A stretch of DNA of 64,000 bases from Narthecium ossifragum (GCA_963920575.1 OY986968.1:449001-513000), one strand, 5' to 3'; counted from the first letter of the stretch, positions 29,162 through 41,378 are shown. The notes: generated from the letters alone by a model not told the origin. Program-made: numbers and translations.

Positions 29162-29280
29162 CATGATTAGTCAGATGATTGATTGATCAAGGTTAATGAC
29201 TGATAAATAATGTTGGCCAAACAGAAACATGATCAGCCAAGTGATTGATCAATCAAGATTAATAACCGATAAATAATGCT
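29162..29280. repeat. Tandem duplication of about 55 bp
   Basis: ACATGATTAGTCAGATGATT and what follows to GATAAATAATGTTG (about 29162-29213) is repeated with a few substitutions at about 29226-29280, ending GATAAATAATGCTG. It lies in the 3' flank of the methyltransferase gene and is non-coding. Confidence 0.75.
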
Positions 29281-29448
29281 GACCGATCAAAATGGTATCA
29301 TATCCCTTCTATGTGCTCATGTTATCAGAGAAGTGGAAAGAGAAGACGGAATGTGGAAACTGACAGGAGACGTGGAGGCTGTTGAGTGGCCCATATTGAT
29401 CGTGCAACAGGTAGAGAAAGTGACAAAGCGGTTCATGAACGGTTTTAA

Positions 29449-29816
29449 CGACATGTTTGGTTGGACATAATCATCGGAAATGGAATGATCAAATCCCCGG
29501 TTAAAGCAGTTCGACATTAAAGTTGGGAATGGAATGCTTCATTTCTGACAAGTTGGGAACGATGCCTCCCTCATTCCATTCCTGACAGAATGGCGGTTAA
29601 TAATGGTTATAAAATAATTTGGTTATTTATATCATATTCTCATTCCATTCTCAAACTTATTTTTGTATATCAAACACTTTCAAACATGATTTCTAATTTC
29701 ATTTCTTATGCGAACCAAACATGCCGTATCATTCTCATTCAACTCTTCATTCACATCTCAACTCCATTCCGGCTTTCATTTCCAATCCGTCCCCCTTGTG
29801 CGAAGCAAACGTGCCG
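29449..29816. mobile_element. Tourist-like (PIF/Harbinger-type) MITE, 368 bp
   Basis: The left terminus CGACATGTTTGGTTGG pairs with the reverse complement of the right terminus, CGGCACGTTTGCTTCGC. TAA flanks both ends (29446-29448 and 29817-29819). The interior is rich in CATTCC/GGAATG words in both orientations and has no coding capacity. A second internal copy of the end motif (GCGAACCAAACATGCCGTA) lies near 29710-29728, which may mean nested insertion or internal duplication. Confidence 0.6.
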
Positions 29817-30554
29817 TAAAGCAGTTCCTAAATGTCGCTCATGGTAAAATGGTAAATATTGATGATCGACATAGTTAGATTAAATCAATCATAACTTTCT
29901 CATACGATATCCAAATCGAACTATTCTTGGACCGTCGGAAAGATAATTCGAAAACCGACAACTTTCATTTTAAAACTTCTTCACATTCTACCTCTATCAT
30001 AGACAATTGAAGTAGAAGACAGAGGTACATTGGTTGACGCTGCTCGTGAAAGTTACAAGACATGTTACAAGACAGTTCTGGAAGTTATAAGGCACTTATG
30101 GTGGTTCCAAAACGGCTATGGTGGTTCCAAGTTGGTTATTTCATAAGTGTTATAAAAGAAATGAAGATAAATGAAGAATCTCTCCCCAAATCAATGGCAA
30201 AATCAGCTTTTATCTTTTCAGCATCTTTATTTCTACGTTGTTTCCTTCAATTTTTATCTTTATGTATCTTAAATTTCAGCAATGAAACATTTTTTTTCCT
30301 CTAATTTTCTGCAACGATGCTTTCGTTCTTAGAAACAGTTCTATCATAGTTTATCATCAACTTCCCTCTTTCTATTTTTACTTTTCATCCATTCTTGGTA
30401 ACTTCGACACCTCATTAAGCTTGTCACAATTCCTGACAGTTCAATTAAAGTGTTGATAGATTTTTGTTCAAACACTTATAACATGTAGCTTTCTTTTATG
30501 TTTTGTTACAAGATGAGCTGAAATGCTCACAAAACTAAACAGGACATACAAACA

Positions 30555-30793
30555 ACCCCTGAAGAAGGCCCACAAGGGCAGCAGGGGATAGGTAGAATTG
30601 AATTAGAAGCCCAGAAGAAAGGGCTAACAGGGCTCTTTCCTACCTTAGCTAACGAATCAGCTATGGCCTTCCTTGCTCTGGGGACATATATGAAAATAGT
30701 CTCCCCAAATTGAGCAATCTCGCAGAAAATCCTCCGGACTCTGCAGCGCAGATGATCAGGCCACCTCCTATACTGTTCCGACAGTCCGCCCAC
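30555..30793 (-). pseudogene. RNase H-like (RVT_3) retroelement remnant
   Basis: The minus-strand frame contains RRIFCEIAQFGETIFIYVPR, then ARKAIADSLAKVGKSPVSPF. This is the VPR..N..AD.LAK motif of plant RNase H-like domains. No RT domain is adjacent. It resembles the remnant in the CRAL-TRIO intron in motif but not closely in sequence. Confidence 0.55.
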
Positions 30794-30852
30794 ATCACGA
30801 GCCTAACTCAAAGATGACTCACCGGAGCCTGCGTTCTATTGAATACTTAAAC

Positions 30853-31571
30853 TGTTGGGGATACGAGGGTTTCTGACGATGCTGGAGATGTGCATGGAAT
30901 GTCGTAGCGGAAGAGATACAACCAAATCACAAACAAAGAAAAGAAAAATAATGGAGACGAGGATTTACGTGGAAAACCTCCCAGCAACAACTGAAAGGAA
31001 AAACCATGGATGACGGATGAAATCTTCACTATGAGTGAGAGATTACAAAGCTCTTACTCTAGCAGAGACAATGAGGGTCTCTCTAGAGTTGCCTACACTC
31101 ACACCTCTCACAATGGCCACAAAGATTACAGAGATTTGCTAAAGATGATGAACATCCCTCTAAGATCTCAAGAAGTATCTCTCTCTCTCAACTTCTTGGA
31201 CTCTCACCAAGCCCTAGCCCTCACAACCCTCACCAAAGCATACAAAGGAAGCACACCAAGAAAATCCCTATTCATAGGCCCCAAACAGTTTAGGATTGGA
31301 TTAGATCTAAACCGTCTAATTTTTCCGTCTACTGTGTTTTGGATCGATCCAGAATAGTCGATCCCTCTGAAAACAGGGTATGGATCGATCCACTGTAGAT
31401 TTGGATCGATCCAATATATAGACATGCAATCACGTCTCTGAAACGACCTTCCGGATCGATCCGAACAAGTTTGGATCGATTCAGCTTTATGTTGGATCGA
31501 TTTCCACCTTGGCGAAAGTCTCCATGCTTCATGGCACTGCCATGATCCTCATGGGAGGAAAAACCCCAACA
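30853..31571 (+). mobile_element. Solo LTR, 719 bp, with intact 5-bp target duplication
   Basis: It begins TGTTGGGGATACGAGG and ends GGAAAAACCCCAACA, giving the 8-bp terminal inverted repeat TGTTGGGG/CCCCAACA with TG...CA ends. TAAAC lies immediately before (30848-30852) and after (31572-31576), a perfect 5-bp duplication. No primer-binding site, gag or pol flanks it, so it is a solo LTR left by LTR-LTR recombination. Within 31341-31502 the palindrome GGATCGATCC occurs four times exactly (31341, 31382, 31402, 31453) and twice with one change. Confidence 0.88.
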
Positions 31572-31576
31572 TAAAC

Positions 31577-32620
31577 CCCGTATCAAAAGCATATACTCTG
31601 CCTCAAAATACTACAGACTAAGGAGCTTGCTGTGCTGCCATCCAAAGGGACTCATTGGTCGGGATCTTATTGTGTAGCATAAGCCATAGGAAAGCTCTCA
31701 CGGGGGTAAATTTTGGCATAATTTGTTAGCTCCTACATGCCTCCCGGGTAAATGTCAGTCCTTTTGCTTGCTCCATTATTCTTGATGTCAACAGCTTGAA
31801 GTCCTATCTGTTTTTCTATGTTTTAGATGTAAATTTGAACCAACAGTCTCATGAGGATTTATGCAAGCTTGTCCAGCTGAAGGGACCCAACTGCTTTTGG
31901 CATCGCTTTTTTTCTCTTCTTATACTCTCCTTCTAATGCTTCTCTGTAGAGTTCCAACTTAATTCCAGCCTGCTGAATCCTTTTAAGCTACTGCCTTTCT
32001 TGTTTTTGCTTGGACAAAATCACCCAATTGGCTTACTTACCAAGTGTTTTATTGATAGATCACCCAATTTGGCTTCCTTACCGAGTTTTTTGTTTATTTA
32101 GTTGAGTTCCACTACCTTGCTAACAGAAATTGAGTTGAGAAACATACAATGGTAGCATAGCAATATTGATAATGAGGAAATGACTACAGGAAAAGTTAGA
32201 CTAAAATTGAGAAGTTCGATTTGGATGGCATAAGCCCATTTCTCTGCGCAGCAAATGTGCTTGCATTTGGTCGTAAAGCACTGGAGCAATGTCGTCTCTT
32301 GTCTCTCTTGAATGTCTTTTGCCAATCATCTCTATGAATGACTCTCCCCTATGAAACAAAGCTACCTGCAAACTAACAGAGAACAACTTGTCTTGTTTTA
32401 TTTCAATCGAATAAATGGAGATACTAATAATAATACAGCCATATAACATGCACAACGAACGTGGGCACCTTTCCTTTCCATCACTCGTCCAACCCCCAGT
32501 CCTCATTCCTTGTACACAATAATCAACGATGGAAATGATGGATGGTTTCAACCAAGCCCAAAATTGTCAAGCGAGGCCACCGATTGGACAGACAGGATCA
32601 TTCCATCAAGAACACTTCAT
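31577..32620. other. Intergenic, 3' flank of the receptor kinase gene
   Basis: No recognised gene. A 32-bp unit starting ATCACCCAATT is duplicated with period 40 (about 32019-32050 and 32059-32091). The part nearest 32600 is presumably the 3'-UTR of the minus-strand kinase gene. Confidence 0.4.
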
Positions 32621-32625
32621 TCGTT

Positions 32626-35600
32626 TCACTTGAAGCTGTCCCCAGCGGAGGAGGTGGAGGAGTAGGTCGCTTGGATTCCAGCAAGCCGGGAGGGGCTGCC
32701 CGAAGATGAGTACATGGGCAGCTCAGTCCTCTTCCACCTGTCATCAGTGGCAGCAGAGGCTGTAGCCGATGGCTTTCGAGCCTCGGCAACTTCATGGCGG
32801 ATGCCACGGAGGAGGGCGGCAACATCCTTCATGGAAGGTCGATCGTCGGACCGGTTGCTGGTGCAAAGGAGGGCAATGCCAAGGGCCTGCAGCATCTCTT
32901 GCACCTGGGCCTCGGGCCGTCCTTGGAGCCGAGGGTCCACCACCTCCACCGGATCCTTCTTGGACCGTAGGTGCTCCCGGACCCACCCAACCAGGCTCTG
33001 GCCTTCAGGGAACGATGAGTCCACCGGCTTCTTCCCCGTGATCGTCTCCAGCAGCAACACCCCGAAGCTGTACACGTCACTTTTCCGAGTAATCCTCATC
33101 ATGCACCCGTACTCTGCCATTTCAAATCAAAACAAGGAATTAGATATAGCCGTATGCCAAAAATATAAATAATTTTATGATTGGATACAAAATCATAGGC
33201 GATATTGTGTATCTTAATTTCTACAATCATATTTTTTAAACTAATAATTTACTAATCTTTTTTGACTGAAGAATTATGAGATTTTAGTTATCATCCATCA
33301 GTTGGACCCCATACCACCCAACTAACGTAACGGTTATGGGAATCAAAACAGAGCATATGGCGCGAAATGATCTTAATTTGGCGCGACTCACCTGGCGCCA
33401 TGTAGCCATAGGATCCCGCGAGGCCCATCGGAGTCCCGTCACCGCCCCGTCCCGCCACCGCTCCCTCCTCCGCCGCCCTCGCCAATCCGAAGTCGGCGAT
33501 GCACGCCTCGTAGCTCTCCCCGAGCAAAACGTTGTCCGCCTTCACATCCCCATGAACGATCCCCAGCAAGCAGTCATGGTGCAGGTAAGCCAGCCCTTCC
33601 GCCACCCCCACCGCTATCCCTATCCGCACCTCCCACTCCCCGACCACCCCTCCTCCGCCGGCTCCGCCGCCACCTCCTCCGCCACCGTGGAGAAGTCCGC
33701 CAAGAGTACCATTGGGTAAGTAATCGTAGAATAATAATTTGGTCCTCTTGTTTGCCGCCCATCCAAGCAATCTAATAATGTTTCGGTGGCGAACCCTCGC
33801 GAGGGTCGCGATCTCCCTCCCGAACGCCGCCGCCGCGTCGTCCTCCGCCCGGAACCGCTTTACCGCGATTGCCGCCCCAGTTGTCGGCACCGTGGCTTTG
33901 TACACCGTCCCCGACCACCCTTTCCCCACTACGTTCGCCGTCGTTAGGCATCTCGCGACATCCCCTACCCCGATCTCCATCTTCTGGTATAGCGTCACCT
34001 CCCATTGGCCCCCCATCTCCCCTTCTTTCTCTTCATCAATTTCACAAGCACCTCTTCTATGCTTTCCAATCACCACGGCACCCGCCGCGACCGCCATCGT
34101 CGCTGCCAGTGAGAGCAGCACCGCCGTTGCCACCCGCGCGGCTCGCCTGGCGGCTGAGCGAGCACTGTCCTCGCCTTCGTTGGAGCACTGGGAGAGGCAT
34201 AGCGAGGGGTTAGCCTCGAGATCCCCCAGGGGAAGCTTGGAGAAGAACGGGGTGTCCGGGACTCGCCCGGAGAAGTTATTATAAGAGACGTTAAGAGCCA
34301 CGAGGTTTTGGAGCCCAGCGAGGGGTCGGAGCTCGCCGGAGAGGCGGTTGTGGGAGATATCGAGCACCGCGAGCCTACCGAGCCCGGCGAATTCCTCGGG
34401 GATCACTCCGGAGAGATCGTTATCACTTAGATTTAAAGCGATCTCCAATGCCGGGATCCGACCAACGGCCGCCGGGATCTCGCCAGAGATCGCGTTCCTG
34501 CTGAGATCTAAGAGCTGAAGATGCGCACATGAGCCGATCTGGATTGGAATTGCTCCCGTGAACCGGTTCCCGGCGAGGATTAGCTTCGTGAGCGAGGTGA
34601 GGAGCGCTAGATCGGACGGAAGATCTCCACCGATGGAGTTGTTGGAGAGATCGAGGAATTGGAGAAAGACGAGGCCCTGGAAGACTCCCTGCGGCAATTC
34701 CCCGGCGATCGCGTTGCCGTGAAGGTCCAGGAACGTCAGATTCCTGCAACCGGCGATCTCACCCGGGATAGGGCCGGCGATCCGGTTCGATCCGAGATCC
34801 AAGAAGCTTAAGTTTTTTAGACTTCCAATCTCGGCCGGGATCGTACCAACGATCCGGTTCCCGCTAGCTCTGAACCGAACCAGAGCCGAGGAATTGCCGA
34901 TCTCCGGTGGGATCTCGCCGGATAAATCGTTGCCCAGCAGCAACAGCTTGCTGAGCCTCGACAGCCGGAAGATACCCTTCGGGATCGGCCCAGTGAGAGC
35001 ATTCTGCGACAGATCCACCGCCTCCAGATCAGCGCAATTCCCGATCTCAGCCGGAATATTGCCAACTAACTTGTTTTGCCACAAGTACAGCATTCTCAGA
35101 TTCCTGAGTTGCCCAAGTTCCGGTGGGATGACGCCGGAGAGCTGGTTGTTGTCGAGCTCAAGGTCGGTGAGGTTGCTGCACGACGCCAGCTCGACGGGGA
35201 TCGAGCCGGAGACCTGGTTCACGCTGAGCTGGAGCTCCTGGAGCATCGTGAGGTTGCCGAGGGCCCTCGGGATCGACCCGGTGAGCGCATTCATCGACAG
35301 GTCCACCACCGCCAGCTGCGCACACTTCCCGAGCTCCGCCGGCACCACCCCGACCAAGTTGTTCTGCCATAAGAGCAAATTGGTGAGCTTCTTGTTGTTA
35401 CCTAGTTGAGGCGGGATGGAGCCAGAGATGGAGTTCTCGTAGAGGTAGATGTCGCTCAGGTTGGCGCAGTTGCCGAGCTCCGGCGGAATTGGGCCGGAGA
35501 GGAGCGCAGTGTAGATGGCGAGCGTCTGGAGCTTCTGGAGCTGGCCGAGGGTCGAAGGCAATGGCCCAGACACGCTCGTCTCCGCTAGGCCGAGCATGAC

Positions 35601-36278
35601 GAGGCTCGAGCAATTTCCAATCTCCTGCGGAAGGGGGCCCTGGAGGTTCTTGTTGCCGCCGGCCCGGATCACCTCCAAGTTGGCTAATTGGCCGATGCTA
35701 GACGGTATCGGCCCTTCGAGCTGGTTGTCGTATAGAATCAGCGACCGGAGCGACGAGAGGTTCGCAATGGCATCCGGTATCGCACCCACGAGCCGGTTTG
35801 AGTTGAGATACAGCCTCTCGAGCCGGCCGGCAGAGCGGCAGAGGCCCTCCGGGATCTCCCCCGTGAGCGCATTGCCGCTCAGGTCGAGGTGGACGAGCCG
35901 TGGAAGGTCGGTGGTCAGTCGTTCTGGGATCGGCCCGGAAAGGTTCGTGCCGGACAGCACCAGCTTCTTCAGGGCGGCGAGAGCCGTGAAATTTGTGGGC
36001 ACACGGCCGAACAAGTCGACGTACTGTAAATTAAGCTCCACGACCACGCCGTTGGCGTCGCACGACACCCCCCACCACCCGCACGGCGTCGACTCCGCCT
36101 CATTCCAATCCGACAATGCCTCCAGCGAGCTATTCAACGTCCGCTTCCACGCAAGCAAAGCCCCACCTTGGCCGTCGACAGCGAACACGTCGGCGGCGAG
36201 TATAATTAAGGAGAACGCCAGGAAGTGTAGGAAGGAACAGATGGTACTCCTCCATTTGCCTACTATTAGAGTAGCCAT
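32626..36278 (-). CDS. LRR receptor-like kinase, RGI/RGFR clade (subfamily XI)
   Basis: Plasma-membrane receptor kinase of 1124 residues in two exons: 36278-33392 and 33113-32626. Signal peptide about 1-34. LRR N-cap with WNEAESTPCGWWGVSC. About 22-23 leucine-rich repeats at residues 80-680, with family landmarks RAGGNKNLQGPLPQEIGNCS, LGLAETSVSGPLPSTLG and IYTALLSGPIPPELGNC. The membrane helix is near 717-738. The kinase domain has a GKGWSG P-loop (785-790), VAIK-type Lys807 (AVKR), HGDVKADN catalytic loop, DFG at 929-931, and APE completed across the intron (AP-E). Closest relatives in my recollection are Arabidopsis At4g26540 and At5g56040, which include root-meristem-growth-factor receptors; the peptide ligand here is inferred only. 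His-Gly-Asp instead of His-Arg-Asp makes it non-RD. A Gly-rich run (865-877) interrupts the region after the hinge. The single intron position is usual for this subfamily. Confidence 0.93.
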
Positions 36279-36411
36279 TGCTACTCACTGCCAAGCCTCT
36301 CACTTGTTAGGTTAGGAGTATGAAGAGTGGGCGAAGGCGGAGCAATGGAGCTAGAAGCAGGTGAGGAATGAGCAAAATCAACATGGCTAGCTGCAATATT
36401 AAAACCGATCC

Positions 36412-36419
36412 CTTATATA
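36412..36419 (-). promoter_or_regulatory. TATA box of the LRR receptor kinase gene
   Basis: On the minus strand, CTATATAAGG lies about 134 bp upstream of the ATG at 36278. This implies a leader of roughly 100 bases. Pyrimidine/purine repeats (GA tracts near 36570 and 36645) lie further upstream. Confidence 0.6.
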
Positions 36420-36599
36420 GCTTTATATGTGTGACTTCAAAGACCCAGGATCTCCGGGTCCAAGACCAGCCGGGCCATCATGGAGCTGCAGTGAGATGGA
36501 ATTTGTCCATGGTTTGCTTTGCTTTCTTTATTATACGTTTCTTTTTGCTTGTGTCTGAACTCTGATGAAGAGAGAGAGCGCGCTGCGCTCTGGATTTGG

Positions 36600-38440
36600 A
36601 TATAGGGCAGCACTCAGCACTGCCCAGCAGGGTGGAAGAGAGAGAGAGAGAGATGGGCTAGGCCGCTAGAGTGAGGAAAGCGGAGTATTTTATGGGACTT
36701 TATGAAATTAAGGTGGGATTTAGGATAAAGGCAGAACGTGGGCTTGGTGTTTTGAAGACACTAGGCAACTTCTAGGAAGGGTTAGCCTTGATGAGATGAG
36801 ATTAATTAAAAATTAAAAAGAGATGTGTTATGATCCAGATCTAGTCTAATTTGTATAAGTATTAATAGTGGTGACTTATGGATCTAGATTCCACTATTCT
36901 ACCTCCTTGTCAGTAATGACATCTGCTAAAACTAATACTGTGTCTTATGGACTAGTTTTAACAACATTATATAATAAGGATTTTGGGTCTATCTACACAC
37001 GGATCCTCTCTCTCTCCTGTCCATTTTCTTTTGCCCAGTTACTTACCGGGGCGTAAAAACATACGTAATCATGACATTGGAATGTAAATTTTTTAAAATA
37101 TGTGTAGTTTTTTTATAATTTTTTTTTTATTTGATTAGATGAGCCTACCGGCTAACATGAACTACAAAAACCTATTTATCAACGTAATGTCATCCGTCAA
37201 GGCCCAATATCACAAAAATCAGAGATGGCTATATTATATGTAAAAGAAATCTCAAATAATATTAAAGCGAGCTTGATTTGTCTTACCTAAGGTGAGATGA
37301 TGATGATGATACAGGCCAATCAATATTTTTCATGTTTCTTTTAAGGAAAAAGAAGAAGAAATTAGGATAGTTGGAGGAGTTCTATTTTGGCCTTGTATAT
37401 TTCATTGATTCCACGAAGGTCTTGAGTCTTTCATTAATTAAAACTGGGTTTTGGTAGTTAAAAAGCTGGGATTCCATAAACTAAATTTGGGTTTTCATAA
37501 AATAAAATGTGCTCGGTGTGTAAATATACGTGTTGTTTATTCTTGAATTTTGGGGTTTGGTGAATGGTGCGGCGTAGAAGGCGGCATGCTCGTATGAATG
37601 TGACATTCATACACAATAATAGGCTCTGTTTCTCACACATCCATATTTAGCACACAGTTTAATGCGCAAATCATTTACCCAACCTCAAAGTTTTAACCCA
37701 CTAATGTAACCTTTTTACACGTCAAACTCCACCCACCATTTAGATCACCCATTCCTCCATATTATACTAGCTCTCTCTCTCTCTCTCTCTCTGTCACGTG
37801 AGTTAGGCGACCAATTGATCCCTTCTCTTGTGATCATGTCTATATATCCATTCCTATGTCTGTATGTATGCATTCCACCCATAAGTCCAGATCTAATGAT
37901 ATGTTACAATACTAATTATTAGTTAACAATGTGGGTGTAGGTATAACTCACGGATTTAACTAAGACACAAGGGGGGGGCTTGCATGGATCAGGGGAGGGT
38001 TAGGAGAATCTAGGCACGAGGGATGGGGCGCGTAGGGCACATGGGTGTGAGTGAGTGAGATAAAGAGTGAGCTAGGGTCGGTCGACACATGAGAGAGAGA
38101 GAGTGTGTGTGGGTGTTTGAGATCATGGATGGATTAGTTTAAAAAATCTAGCTTTTTATAGGTGCTTATTTGTTTAATGAGAGGGACAGAGATGGTGGAG
38201 TGATCATGGAGTAGTTGTATATTGTTAATCTTTAGGTTGTGGAGGGGTTTTGGTATAGTTAATTCTATGAACAGAGTTTTGATTTGTATGGGGCAAAACC
38301 ATGCATGAGGGAAGACAGCTTTGTAGGCGGAGATTTTTGTCGATGTTCATTCAAGGTGCTGGGAAATTAAGAATAAACAAACCCCACCACCCCCTCACGC
38401 TCACACAGTCACGCTCACACAGTCACACTCATCCATCTCT
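36600..38440. other. Intergenic block without recognised genes
   Basis: AT-rich DNA with CT/GA microsatellites (37770-37792 and 38091-38104). I see no coding exon. Confidence 0.45.
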
Positions 38441-38442
38441 AT

Positions 38443-38447
<5 letters not shown>

Positions 38448-38488
<41 letters not shown>
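38448..38488. repeat. (TA)n microsatellite
   Basis: About 40 bp of alternating TA that ends exactly where the giant inverted repeat begins. A shorter TA run follows the other end near 39676-39690. Confidence 0.95.
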
Positions 38489-38491
<3 letters not shown>

Positions 38492-39676
38492 TAATTTTCG
38501 GGGTAGAACTGATTCCTTAGTTGTTATATAAGGAATCATGATTCTGGCCGTCCGCCATCGGACGGCCAGGATCTATTCGGGGGACTTAAACCCCCACTTC
38601 CTCCACTCCCCTCCCCTATCGAACTGGTTCCGAGCCCGAGCTGCTCGATCCCATGCCCTAGGTGGCGGTAGCGCTCTCTCCCGTCGACTCCTCGCCACGC
38701 CCCAGCCTCCATCGCCACGCCCCCACCTCCCTCACCACCGACCTCTCCCTCACCACACTCGACCTCGCCCGTCCCCTCGACCTCGCCCGTGCCGGCCTCC
38801 CTCGCCCGTCCCCTCACCACACTCAACACCCCCCACCCACTCGTGCCCTAACCAGATCGATGGCCATCCACCTCATCGTCACCATCCCGACGACGCCCAC
38901 CCACCTCACCTAACGCCACCGCCGTGACCTAGCGCCGCCACCTCTTCGTGCTCAAGTGTCGCCGCCTCTCTCTCTCCCGACGATGCCCACCCACCTCATC
39001 GTGACCTAGCGCCAGCACCTCCCTCTCTCTCCCGACAATGCCCACCCACCTCTTCGTGCTCTAGTGCCGCTGCCTCTCTCTCTCTCCCGACGATGCCCAC
39101 CCACCTCATCATCGGGAGAGAGAGAGAGAGAGGCGGTGGCACTAGAGCACCAAGAGGTGGCGGCGCTAGGTCACGACGAGGTGAGTGGGCATCGTCGGGA
39201 GAGAGAGAGGCGGCGACACTTGAGCACGAAGAGGTGGCGGCGCTAGGTCACGGCGGCGGCGTTAGGAGAGGTGGGCGGCCGTCGTCGAGATGGTGACGAC
39301 GAGGTGGATGGCCATCGATCTGGTTAGGGAACAAGTGGGTGGGGGATGTTGAGTGTGGTGAGGGGACGGGCGAGGGAGGCCGGCGCGGGCGAGGTCGAGG
39401 GGACGGGCGAGGTCGAGTGTGGTGAGGGAGAGGTCGGTGGTGAGGGAGGCCGGGCGTGGCGAGGAGTCGGCGGGAGAGAGCGCTACCGCCGCCTAAGGCA
39501 CGGGATCGAGCGGCTCGGGCTCGGGAACCAGTTCGATAAGGGAGGGGAGGGGAGGAAGTGGGGGTTTAAGTCCCCCGAATAGATCCTGGCCGTCTGGCCG
39601 TTCAATGGCATCGGACGGCCAGGATCATGGTTCCTTATATAACAACTAAGGAACCAGTTCTACCCCGAAAATTACT
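38489..39676. mobile_element. 1.2 kb giant inverted repeat (fold-back / long-TIR element)
   Basis: The left arm starts at GTAATTTTCGGGGTAGAACT. The right arm, read in reverse complement, starts with the same word and follows the left arm through TTCCTTAGTTGTTATATAAG, the repeated TGGCCGTCCG, GGATCTATTCGGGGGACTTA, TCGAACTGGTTCC, GGTAGCGCTCTCTCCCG and ACCTCTCCCTCACC. Each arm is about 0.55-0.6 kb and they nearly meet at about 39085-39125, so the whole element can form one long hairpin. The arms are GC-rich, unlike the flanks. Both ends sit in TA simple sequence, which hides any target duplication. No transposase is present. Fold-back or Mutator-like long-TIR elements are the nearest known types. 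Confidence 0.8.
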
Positions 39677-39694
39677 ATATATATATATCTATTA

Positions 39695-39850
39695 TTATTA
39701 GATGGCCCTCGTGTCATCTGACACTGGTAACCATTCATCCCCACTATCTCTAATTACCCACCCCTATTGTCCCCTCTCTCTACCCTTCTATATGACTCAA
39801 CTGTCATATGTGAGAAAATACACTAGTCGGATTGTGACTCATAAAACTTA
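39695..39850. repeat. Dispersed repeat, copy 1
   Basis: It carries GTAACCATTCATCC, CTCTAATTACCCACC, CATATGTGAGAAAATACA and ATTGTGACTCATAAAA. Related sequence lies at 53180-53330 with the same order of words, also next to a TA run. A weaker relative lies near 58330-58440. Confidence 0.55.
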
Positions 39851-41020
39851 ACATGAGAGGGAGGTGTCTGAGAGCAACTAGAACAAAATGGTTTTCATGA
39901 TCAGTTTCATTTGGGCATGCTTGGTCCAAAGAATCATGATCTGGTGTTTAATTGGAGTAGGACAACTAGATAGGTTGGTCCCGTGTTGATTCTAGTGATT
40001 GATCGTGCTATTCAGAGGCCGGATGCGATCACGATCATGATGATTACAAGATACCGACATTTCGAGCTAGAATAGTTCAATAGAATCCGATGCAAGGTGA
40101 CAAACACACACTGAGCCATGAGTAATGGACTTAGCTGCTGGACTCGGTTAGCTCACTGCTCTTATCTGAATCACGCAAAAGGGTTTTTTTTTTTAAATTT
40201 TTATTTTAATTTTTATTTTAATTTTTTATAACTTGATTGGATGTTTATTGTTGCAGATCCAATTAGCATGGATCGTATAAATGTACGGAATTAAATATAG
40301 AAGGAAAAAAAAAAAGATAGTATGGTCAGTGGACTACGAACCCTATATACTAACTTACAATAATAGTCTAGTATAATTCAATCAATTCAAAGCGCAGCTG
40401 GCTTTGGCGTGATCGCCTCTGTTTTTATCTTGATACGTAGTGGCTTGCAAAGTTAGACCACTATAAGATGGTCCTAAGACCCCAACGATACAATGAAAGG
40501 TGATCCATGCTTTGAATATTGTGCTCAAGAACTGGCTTTTATGATCGTCATTCATCTTTTAAGCGAGAGCTTTAATCATGGTGGAGGTTTAAAAAAAAAT
40601 TAGGGAGAAAAATGATGGATAATGGAGGACCCTAGCTCTTCCCGGGTTTTGAGACTAGTGGTGTGAGCTTTTCCTTATATCCCGCGATTAAAGAGCAAAT
40701 AAGGAAGCAAAGACATCATACAGTGGTTGTCTTCTCCATAAGTGACTGAAATATATACAGCCTCTTTATATCTTTGCTTCTTTTTATTCATGCTTCCCAA
40801 CATCACCACTCACCAGTTGTTTCAGCTTTCCTCCTACCTACCTAACTACCTAGCACTGCATTCTTTTCCATTGGGCTAGAGTGATATGCTATGATGTGTT
40901 TCTTATGATGCTCCTTTTCTATTATTTTTAAATTACATGATCTTATGTGAAACCATGTACACTGTCATTGTTTGTAGTTGAGTATTTCTCCTTTTATCAA
41001 GAATCAACCAAATCCCTTGA
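39850..41020. other. Intergenic, no recognised gene
   Basis: AT-rich DNA with T-rich runs near 40184-40230 and an A run near 40300-40315. No coding exon or clear element boundary was recognised. Confidence 0.4.
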
Positions 41021-41022
41021 CG

Positions 41023-41378
41023 TTAGAGGTGAGCAGAACCGAACCAAACTGAACCAAAAAGAACCCAATCGAACCCGAAGAATCGAACCGAATTAGTTCG
41101 GTTCATTCGGTTCGGTTCTTTGGTTCGTTTTGACATGTATGAAAAGTTTGGGTTTCGATTCAGGTTCGATTCTTTAAAAAAAAATTCGGGTCAAAATCGA
41201 AAAACCAAACTTTTCTATGCATACGAAAGACGGTTTATTTTTTGAAGTTCGGTTCTTTAACAATTTCGGTTTGGTTCAGTTCGGTTCTTATGTAAGTTCG
41301 ATTCAGTTTGGTTCTTTAAAAACTGGATTCAAAAAAATTCGGTTCTTTGATTGATCCAGAACCAAATGCCCGCCCCAA
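41023..41378. mobile_element. hAT-like MITE with GGTTCG-rich interior, 356 bp
   Basis: CTTGACG occurs directly before (41016-41022) and after (41379-41385) the element, a 7-bp target duplication. The ends TTAGAGGTGAGCA and, reverse-complemented, TTGGGGCGGGCA are imperfect inverted repeats. The left half is dominated by GAACCGAACC words and the right half by their complement GGTTCGGTTC, making the interior largely self-complementary. Non-coding. Confidence 0.7.

Noticed and set aside
32714..36315. Several long frames opposite the LRR kinase gene (up to 266 codons)
   Set aside because: They lie antisense within a GC-rich coding exon and show no domain; they are shadows of strong codon bias.
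38536..39582. Pro/His/Arg- and Gly/Glu-rich frames at 38.5-39.6 kb
   Set aside because: They arise from the GC-rich arms of the inverted repeat and mirror each other; low complexity, no domain.
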